A stretch of 64,000 bases of DNA from Holothuria scabra (Eukaryota > Echinodermata > Holothuroidea > Aspidochirotida > Holothuriidae): assembly GCA_037179385.1 (NCBI GenBank), contig CM074195.1:27813722-27877721 (forward strand). Direction: 5' to 3'. Shown one piece after another: positions 56,300-64,000 of this stretch; the first letter of the stretch is position 1; each line of letters begins with the position of its first letter. The notes beneath the pieces are model-generated. The model saw nothing but the letters and a program-made list of their open reading frames with translations. It was not told the DNA's origin and did no database searches. The translations under genes were made by a program, and so were the position numbers.

Positions 56300-57589
56300 T
56301 CCCCATAAAGGTAAAAATGCAAAGCCTGCCTCTGACACCAACATAAATAAAAAAAAACGGTGCCACATAATGCATTTGAGTCCCTGTTATGGAACAAAAA
56401 TCCACACATATATACATACATATAAATATTTGTTTATTTGCCTCAATCCTACCTCAGGTGGACATGAAGTCGTCTAAAAAACGCACAATAGGTGAATATC
56501 ATACTTTAGACTAGGCCGAGCGCATGCGGCGCGCCAGTGAATTTTTTGCGGCCCGCGAGATATCTCAAGGAAAAGAAATATATTAGTCTTTTTCTTGTCA
56601 TAACAAACGAGCTATAGATTTCTTTTCAATTTTAACTAACGACGATCCCCATTATGCGTATCATTACTATCCACTTGTGACATGGAGTAACCGCCTCGGA
56701 GTGGTAAACTCCATGTTTATGAACAGCTACTCACAGACCGATTTTGCACATTGGTGCATGGAGTTACCAACATGATTGGTATGACCTTCTTTGGCGCAAG
56801 TGCACTATTTTTGATTTGACGTCGACATTTAGGCCTTAGCGGTTAGTATAGCTAGTATATTTCGTCTGTCAGTGTAACCATGGAAAGAGCGGTATAATTC
56901 CCTCCTTTTGCGAAACGCACAGTAACAAGATTTACATCTGAAAATATTATCATGCAGTGATGATATCCCCTTATTTTTCATAATCTGACCCTAAGCAAAG
57001 TACAGAAGTCAGCAAAAATAATTTTTGAAAACCCAAATTTAACAATTTTCACCACATTCTGAACACTCCCCAGGCATCAGTAATAGTGATACTAACAGTG
57101 ACAACAGTTTGGATGAATTCTCAACTAATAAAAGCCTTTAAACTTGTTAAAACATGGCATCATACAAAATTCCTGCAACTCCTCATTTTACTTCCAGCAA
57201 GTTCACAGGTCACCCACTCTTTTCAGCAGTGCATTCACTTATTTTTAAACAGGTGGTGCTCTTATACAATACGTAACGATATATAGACGCTTACGCTCAA
57301 AATGGCAGCCTTCATGAGAGGAAGCCGAAGCTCATTGATCTGTGCTTACATGCAGTTTTGGAGAGGTGGGTGAAACTAATTATAGCAAGAAAAGGAATGA
57401 ATTATCTTATGTAGAGTGCTTTAAAATGGGTCATCATTGGGTAGCCATGCTTACTGCGGGCTAAAAATAATAGTCATCATGTCGGTCGTCTGAGCTGCTT
57501 TGTTATAGCTTAGTACTACACAACTTTTGGCCCGTCGAAAGGGCAGTGTTTTAATCGAGTCACTTTATGTCGACTTACGAGTCACCACG
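56300..57589. other. Unassigned sequence
   Basis: No supported gene. Words near 56440-56520 (CTACCTCAGGTGGACAT, AAGTCGTCTAAAAAACGC) resemble 37500-37575 (CACCTAAGGT, CAGACGACTTTATG), in inverted order, and may be one repeat family. Confidence 0.45.
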
Positions 57590-57700
57590 CGTCACAAGGT
57601 GTCGAGTCTCGAGTCATGTAGAGTCTTACGCAATTCGAGTCGAGTCATGTCGAGTCTTCCCTCAACTCGAGTCGAGTTACTTCGAGTCTTTGGAAAGCTT
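57590..57700. repeat. GAGTCGAGTC word repeat
   Basis: Short imperfect repeats GAGTCGAGTCATGTCGAGTC, AACTCGAGTCGAGTTAC and similar over ~110 bp. Confidence 0.7.
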
Positions 57701-59365
57701 CAAGTGGTCTTGTGACTGAAGTCATCTCAGTCAGAGTGTGTTTATTTTTGTTTGAGTTAGTCCAAGTCACCTGATATCTTGAGTTGGCCTTGAGTCCATG
57801 GTGTGATTGGTTGATCTTTTGCAAATGCAGTCAATTGCTTAGTGACTGCACACTTTTGTTGGAGGAAGGAGGCATAGAGGTACAGGGGTAATTTTCTATT
57901 AGGGGCAAGAACATGTTTCGCCCTATTAATGTCACCGTTTATCATATTTTGCTTGAATAGACCAACTCCTTTCACCCAAATTGGAAGGGCGAGTCCCCCT
58001 ACCCCCCTCCCCTCGCACGCCTAGGGAGGAGGGTTAAGAAGGTGGCTGATGTCATAAACTTTTACTTTCAAGGGAAATTTGACTTCAAAATCCTAAATGT
58101 GAAGATTGGAATACACACACTATCTTTTTGTAAGTACTATATTCATCTTTACACATTGATCAGTGACATTATTCATCTAACAGTATGTTTGTCATACAAG
58201 GGCACTCAGATATAATCAATTACCTTTATTCCTACAATACAATATAAAGCCTCCTTTAGGGGTCAAACCATACACGAACAACACAAACTAGGCAGTATGC
58301 TTCCGCACATAACCTCATCGTATAGACCTACGATACACCCTATTATTATTAATTAATCTTGCTGCGAACATATAAAAACCATTGATACCAGTTACACGAC
58401 ACCTAGATCCGTATGTTACGCAAACAAGTGATAATTATAATAAGCCTAAACTATGGTTCATCAGTAGCCACAGGTGTTCCCGTTAACAAACTGATTTCGT
58501 TAATCTAAATTCTCGATACCAGTAACAGATATTACCAGCTGAATAGGCCTAGATGTAAATCCGGCCGGGTACTTCAACTTTTTTCCGCATCGACCATGAC
58601 GCAAAACAACGCATCCTGTGTGGACGACTCCATTGATTTACGTGGAAAATGATATAAGTGACGTATCCGGAACGGAACGCAACGCATCCTGTGTGGACAG
58701 GCCTTTACCCTCGTTACTCAGGAGGATAGGCTAGGTGCACCGGTGCATGTAGACCTAAAATTTGTTCCTGGATGTGGGTGGGGGGGGGTTGCCAGGTGTC
58801 ATTTCCTTCTTTCTTCCCAAAGTGTTAATTTTAATTCTTGCTTAGACTCCTGAACTTCTCACATAATAGCAATTTTTAGAAAATCTACTAACAGAATTCT
58901 TATACTTTGTGGTTTATGGATATTAAAACTGAATCAAGTATGTGCATTGGTATACTTTTTAAATTGTGCTGGAGCATTTCTTTTGACGGTCACTGGGGTT
59001 AATCTTTCCACACTTATTTAAATTCGACGTTTTCTCCCTTTTCAGTCTTTTGTAAGGAAAATCTTATTGCGTATGACTGGACAAGGTGAACCAAGGCTGA
59101 AATAGTGCATGAAGTGGAGGATAGTGCACTCACAAGGTAATATGCTAAAGCTGAATGCCTTGGGCTACGCCCTTGTGGATCGGTTCCATTAGCCGAGCGT
59201 TATCCCCCAGGTTATTCACGACCCAGCTTTGATTAACCTTAAGTAAAAGATACTCTCCTCTTGACTTTTGAAACGATTTCTCCCCAACAGCTATAAAGTT
59301 TTGCGCAACTGTACAGTTGAAACATACTTGCATCCTGGAAGAAGACTAGCGGTCAAAAGGTCAAA
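57701..59365. other. Unassigned sequence
   Basis: No supported gene. A duplicated phrase AACGCATCCTGTGTGGAC lies near 58607 and 58681. The left part (57895-58025) resembles 36355-36440 (GGGGCAAGA, TTTATCAT-TTTGC). Confidence 0.45.
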
Positions 59366-59414
59366 ATGAAGTGGTCGTTACTGTGCTTCATTTTATTCCA
59401 GATTTTTTTGCAAG
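59366..59414 (+). CDS. Possible first coding exon: signal peptide
   Basis: ATG at 59366 encodes MKWSLLCFILFQIFLQ, a classic short hydrophobic signal peptide, followed by a donor (CAAG/GTAATT) in phase 1. Upstream is AGGTCAAA before the ATG. Phase-1 signal-peptide exons are common in secreted and membrane proteins of animals. No upstream exon or promoter is identified, and the mature protein is unknown. The exon at 63220-63261 accepts phase 1 and could belong to the same gene. Confidence 0.4.
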
Positions 59415-59479
59415 GTAATTAACAACCATATGGGTATTTGTTTTCTTCAAAACATTGCCCGTGCTAAAATTCCAGTCAA

Positions 59480-59680
59480 TAACAGGTAACTGGGTGTCCG
59501 GTTTTAACAGGTACCTGACATCCACGAGTAAATTCTAGTCAGGTAACCGGAAACTGGTGTCAGGTACCTGACAAAACCAGTAAAAACTGATTAAAATCCG
59601 TTAAAATCCCAACAAAACCTTACAAAACACAGCAAAACCTCAGTAAACCTGACACGCCAGTAACAGATAGACTTGAATTT
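59480..59680. repeat. CAGGTACCTGAC word repeat
   Basis: Variants of CAGGTAAC, CAGGTACCTGAC and AAAACC(A/T)GTAAAA recur over 200 bp. Possibly a small MITE; borders unclear. Confidence 0.45.
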
Positions 59681-59869
59681 TTAGCAGGGTGGTACTTTTA
59701 GGAAAAACCTTTATTTGATGGTATCTTAATATTAAATTTCCACTTACGTATTATTCCCTTCGAAAAGGTATATTTCCAATTTAGCCCCTCCTCCTTCCGT
59801 CCTATGGCATGCCGTCATAATTTTTACCTCCGGTATTCCACTGTAGTGAAATGTATTCCCCTGAAGTGG

Positions 59870-60425
59870 AACTTATTTTCACTTAAGCTTCATGGTAGAT
59901 ATTTTGAACGTGATGTACTTAAGATTAATTCAATGTAACTTAAGAAGAATAGAAATCGATTTAAGTGAAACTAAATCCAGCCCAATTAAAATTATGTGCA
60001 GCTGAAGGAAAGAAGGGTCATAATTCTAATTAAGCTCAATTGAATTTTACTTAAACTTAATTCAAATTAACTTACACATTAGCTTAACAAGAATACGTGT
60101 TTCAGGGTGGGCTTGCACAAACGGCACATCCATGTGTTCTCAGAATGATACAGCCTATGTCAACTACACAGCCAATGACTGCCCTTAAGCCTAAGAAAAA
60201 TTCAATTCAGATTAAGTGAAATAGGAATTTAATTTCTCCTAAGTTTAACTGTCTTTACCTCAGTAAACTTAATTGTATTTAACTTAAATCAAGCTTAAAT
60301 CAATTCCGCAAAATACTGCTAGCTAACATCATTTTAACTTAAGTAGAACGCATTCTGCTTGATTGAAAAAACAGTTTCACTAGAGTTTTTTTTTTCACTT
60401 AAGGTGAATTTAATTTACTTATGTA
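59870..60425. mobile_element. Word-rich AT element, CTTAA type
   Basis: About 25 variants of ACTTAA / TTAAGT in both orientations over 550 bp. The middle (60106-60185) has normal composition and reads GWACTNGTSMCSQNDTAYVN in frame after a TTTCAG acceptor. The same 3' part ends with CACTTAAGGTGAATTTAATT. It is probably a MITE-like element. The central part could be a captured or interrupted exon, but no phase-compatible donor is convincing. Confidence 0.45.
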
Positions 60426-60914
60426 ACATTAAATTCAGCTTTAGCACAGTTAGGATTTCCATGTTAAAATGGCTTACCGTACGGCCCCTGGCTCCGGATC
60501 TGAGTTTTGCTATTATGGACGTGCACTTCATACAAGCGAGAGTATAATTGACTATTATTCAGGTATGGGCCCATTAAACAGTAAGGCAACACATAATGTT
60601 TCTGAGTTGTGTTAGTCTGAAGGAGATGCGGCATCTCTCCGTAACATTTTTGGAATGCATCGTTATATTCTCCATAACTTTTGATAGTGTACACTTTGAT
60701 TGACTTAAGTTTAAACAAAGGTATCACTAAGCGGTTCAATATAGCTGTAGTTTCAAACCGAATTCTGCATTGATGTGTCACAAAAGAGCACCACAGCTCA
60801 AACATACATTAGATTAGTGGGTACAATGGCCTTGCGCAACTTAAACTCATTATAGCATTTATTTTGACTTCGTCGGAGATTTGCAATAGAAGAAAACTAA
60901 CTGACTTTGAACCA

Positions 60915-61727
60915 CACTCTAAAAACTGTTGGGTAAAAAGTGTTGGGCAAATTACAAAATGCCCAACATGGGCAAATTATTGCCCAACAAATGGGTACTC
61001 ATATTGTTGGGCAAATTAAGGTTGGGCAAAATCCAGGTGTTGGTAAAAGGTGTTGGGCAAGTTTTGAAGTACCCAACAGTTGGGTAATACGTTATTGACC
61101 AATCAGATGATTAGTTAAAGATCAGTTAAGTTTTACAGAAAATTATTGTAATATAAGTGGTTTATTATAAGATCTCATGGTTGAATAAGGTTATATTTGG
61201 TAAATAAAAAGCTAACGGTAGAATAGCAGTAAAAATCTGGACGAAAGTACTTAAAGAGCAATGGTCGCATAGAAAAAAGTTTTCATTGCTACGTAATCGA
61301 TGGGAGAAGAAATACAAAATTCACGATTGAGTTAGATACTTTAAACTACACACTTCACTGTTTACCTACCAAGTGCACCGTCGCCGGTGCCCCCAACTAC
61401 TCTTGGAGGATAAACGGTGTATGTGTTAGGGTACTTTGTAATCATATATCAGGTTCTATTGAAATTATTGAAATCCAAACAAGCACCCAACATACTGTAT
61501 AGTTGCATTGCCCAACACCTTTTGCCCAACAGTCTGCCCAACAGTTGGGAGGACACATATATACCCAGTGTTGGTTAAAAGTTGGTCATTCAGTTTTGCC
61601 CAACTACTGGGTAATTGCATTGCCCAACACCATTTGCCCAACAGTTTGCCCAATTGTTGGTAGGGCACATATATATCCAGTGTTGGTAAAAAGTTGGGCA
61701 AATATTTGCCCAATATTTTTTAGAGTG
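60915..61727. mobile_element. Word-rich MITE, GTTGGGCAA type, CACTCTAAAAA ends
   Basis: 813 bp bounded by CACTCTAAAAACTGTTGGG and its inverted match ending TTTTTAGAGTG. The two terminal ~200-bp zones are packed with TTGGGCAA / TTGCCCAA words in both orientations; the middle (61100-61490) is ordinary. No transposase. No clear target duplication. Confidence 0.7.
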
Positions 61728-61857
61728 CAGTCTAAATTTGATTTTTTGACTACGCCATAGTGACAGATCTTGAGCCCTTATTTAGGTCATTTTCGCATTG
61801 TAAATTGAAAAATTACTTCTTGATACTCTGGAGACACATAATAGTAAAAACAGTGCC

Positions 61858-62075
61858 CTAATCACGTTATTAATCACTTGACTTATCACGTTTTTCAACA
61901 TTATTGACTCATATTTGACCCAATTGAATTAGTGTCTAACAAATACTAAGCCCCTTGACTAAGTTTTGGCTGATAATAGTCAACTCCTACAAAGTAGACA
62001 TCACAACTTAGTCAAATATGAGTGACTAACGTGGTTAGTCAATTCAGACACCATTTTGACTAATTTATGTTTACA
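61858..62075. repeat. GACTAA / TTAGTCA word repeat
   Basis: Recurring TTGACT, AGTCAA, GACTAA and TTAGTCA words in both orientations. It resembles the other word-rich elements, but the ends are undefined. Confidence 0.4.
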
Positions 62076-62940
62076 TTAATGTAAAATTACATTAGCCAGA
62101 TATGAGAAGACTCCAACCACAACTAGGTAATGTCATAGACCATGTACCTGATCATCTCGTGCTGTTAAGAGACAATTTCCACCCGTGTCCGTCTAATCGG
62201 TAATTCTGTTGGACTTTCAAATGAAATTGAAAACTATTACAAGCAAAAAGTGCTCAGCATTAGCAATAGAGCAGAGCAAACAAGGCAGTGAGCTACAACT
62301 GGTAAAAAGACCCTGGCTGGCTCGAATTAAACTAAGTGGATAGAAACTGGGCTGTAAAACTCTGGGCGGTAATATGGTAAACAAATAGAGAAACAGTCGT
62401 GAAGTGATGGCGTCCCTTCCAATTCGGGCAAAACAGCTGGTCCGTTCGGGCAAATTATGAGAAAAACATGATCAATAGTGTCATTATTCGGGCCAAAAAA
62501 TTCCTTTTAGCCTCTCACAAAAACAACATTATGATGGTATTATTTGCGATATCTCTGAGCCAAGCAAAATTTTTAATTTTAATAAAGATTACATTAAATG
62601 GTGAATCATTTTGTGTATTGTTATTGGGAAATTTCTATCCATTGTGCATTATTCATTTATACATCTTTGTGTTCTGTTGGAATTTGTGTAATTAAATTTG
62701 AATTTTGACTCTTACACCTAGTCTTTGGAGGTAGTTAGAGCAATAAACTGAAACTGAAACATTCCATTGTAATTTTGTTAATTAGATGGAGTTTTACCTC
62801 CCAGATTCCAGACTTTTGGTTCGAGTCGGCCACGGTCATTTTGCCATGGCTCTCTGGCTTGTTCTACATACTCCATTTCGTTTGCGGAGCATCACGCACA
62901 ACGGCTGTAGGTTCCATTTTAAGAGTCTTTTGTATGACTC
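62076..62940. other. Unassigned sequence
   Basis: No supported gene or repeat. Confidence 0.5.
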
Positions 62941-63010
62941 GACCTTGGAATCGAACCCGGGCCTTCCGCGTGATAAGCGGATGCTCTACAGGTAGACCAA
63001 ACACGCGGTC
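62941..63010 (-). mobile_element. tRNA-Asp-like SINE head or tRNA pseudogene
   Basis: Minus strand: TTTGGTCTACCTGTAGAGC (D-arm-like), TCCGC/GCGGA stem with loop TTATCAC (ATC in the anticodon position) and GGGTTCGATTCC (B box). The acceptor stem pairs only at its end (GACC/GGTC). Likely a decayed SINE head. Confidence 0.55.
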
Positions 63011-63219
63011 AACGTGGTACTTGATTACAATATTTGATTGCTTTTCTTCTTTGCAAGAGCTGATTACAATGTTTCATCACTTCTGCAATAATGTTATCAG
63101 TTTGTTTCATAATTGTTTGTCTGAAACATAAATTTTTGTCTGAAACATTTTCAATTCAATTGTAATACTTTCATAGGTGCATTTCCAGCAGTCATTCCTT
63201 TTCTTTTCCTATTTCACAG

Positions 63220-63261
63220 AGGTAGAAAATTGCCCGGTTCGAGACGGAGTAGAAGTGTTTG
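63220..63261 (+). CDS. Possible 42-nt phase-1 exon
   Basis: Bounded by a strong acceptor (TTCCTATTTCACAG) and a strong donor (GTAAGC). With a preceding G the frame reads EVENCPVRDGVEVF and continues into the next exon in phase 1. It is compatible with the putative signal exon at 59366-59414. The short Cys-containing peptide gives no family clue. Confidence 0.35.
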
Positions 63262-64000
63262 GTAAGCACCTAACTTCATACAATATAGGAAACTGGTATC
63301 TTTTTCTGTTAGACCGAACATCATATGCATGCCGCTTTTGAATTTGAGACGTAAAATTTTCACTTGCAAATTGATAAGCGCTCTAGAGCAGAGCATTGCA
63401 TAATGGGAAAGTGTGATGTCATAAAAACGGCCCAATTGAAGAATTCAAACGTATTCTTACAAAGACCCCTTGTTGACATTTCAATGAGTGAAGCCCGTAT
63501 TCGTGGCCAGAATTTGGTGGGTGAAGGGAGATTAACGCAGACCACGTGGATACAATAATCCGAGAGGCACTAAACACTACACCACACCCTACATCCTTTG
63601 TATGGGATTAAGGGACTCGCATCAGGGTCTTCGTTAAAACAAAAAACGAAAAATCGAAATCAGGGGGTTCATGATTTAAGACTGATGTTTATGAGTGGAA
63701 TACATTTTCTTGTAAGGTGATTAACCTTGAGCATCACTATGATTCTTTCTGGCCCGAGCTCGGGTCACGTCACTTGCCCACCCTGTCGTGGCTATGCGTT
63801 AAATCGACATTTTAAAGGGAAAGGAGATTGAACACCAATCGTTACAGGCAAAAGTTAGTTAAAATTATTTGAGCCGGCTTTCTGGTCCTTTAATTACCAA
63901 TACTCAGGTTTTTTGAGAACGATTTGAGAACCAAAGAAGTCTTGCGCGTGACGTGACAACAAGTTTCTCAATGCGATGAGAATGAATTTTTTGTTAATGC
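63262..64000. other. Unassigned sequence
   Basis: No supported feature; no further exon recognised before the right edge. Confidence 0.45.

Overview
This is non-coding-rich animal DNA. The only gene recognised with certainty is the 5' half of REV1, on the minus strand. Spliced exons with GT/AG borders, tRNA-headed SINEs, Penelope-like retroelements (PLEs) with GIY-YIG nucleases, LINE remnants and long (TA)n tracts point to a marine invertebrate. The recurrent palindromic word TAGGCCTA and the style of the REV1 N-terminus suggest a deuterostome, perhaps an echinoderm; this is an inference, not a proof.

Layout. 1-16.25 kb: REV1 exons 1-4 (16193-16249, 3926-4058, 3217-3385, 654-1847, all minus). 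The gene runs off the left edge. Its 12-kb first intron holds a ~145-bp satellite whose monomers carry a nuclear-receptor DR1 motif, a hAT-type MITE, two inverted copies of one SINE, and a LINE broken by a SINE and by a 1260-bp DNA transposon with a clean 6-bp target duplication. 16-36 kb: non-autonomous DNA elements, a repeat with a U2 snRNA head, two LINE 3' ends (one running into an ATTC microsatellite), foldback elements and unassigned sequence. 36-56.3 kb: a dense PLE graveyard with eight identifiable PLE pieces of several lineages, most of them bordered by (TA)n. 56-64 kb: word-rich MITE-like elements, SINE heads and two possible small exons of a secreted protein.

The most interesting content is in the PLE cluster. 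Nine places, nearly all just 3' of a PLE endonuclease, carry a hammerhead-ribozyme-like core. The copy at 53685-53729 has all three helices, an invariant CTGACGA/GAA core and a GTC cleavage triplet. The copy at 54481-54536 differs from a full hammerhead by one core base. Several others have a four-base palindromic helix III, a form expected to work best as a dimer. Two PLEs end in inverted copies of their own 3' region; in one of them the arms are ~660 bp and look almost identical.

No PLE or LINE here is intact: frameshifts, truncations, lost catalytic residues and nested insertions are widespread. All calls were made by eye from sequence and translated frames. Repeat borders without a stated target duplication are approximate.
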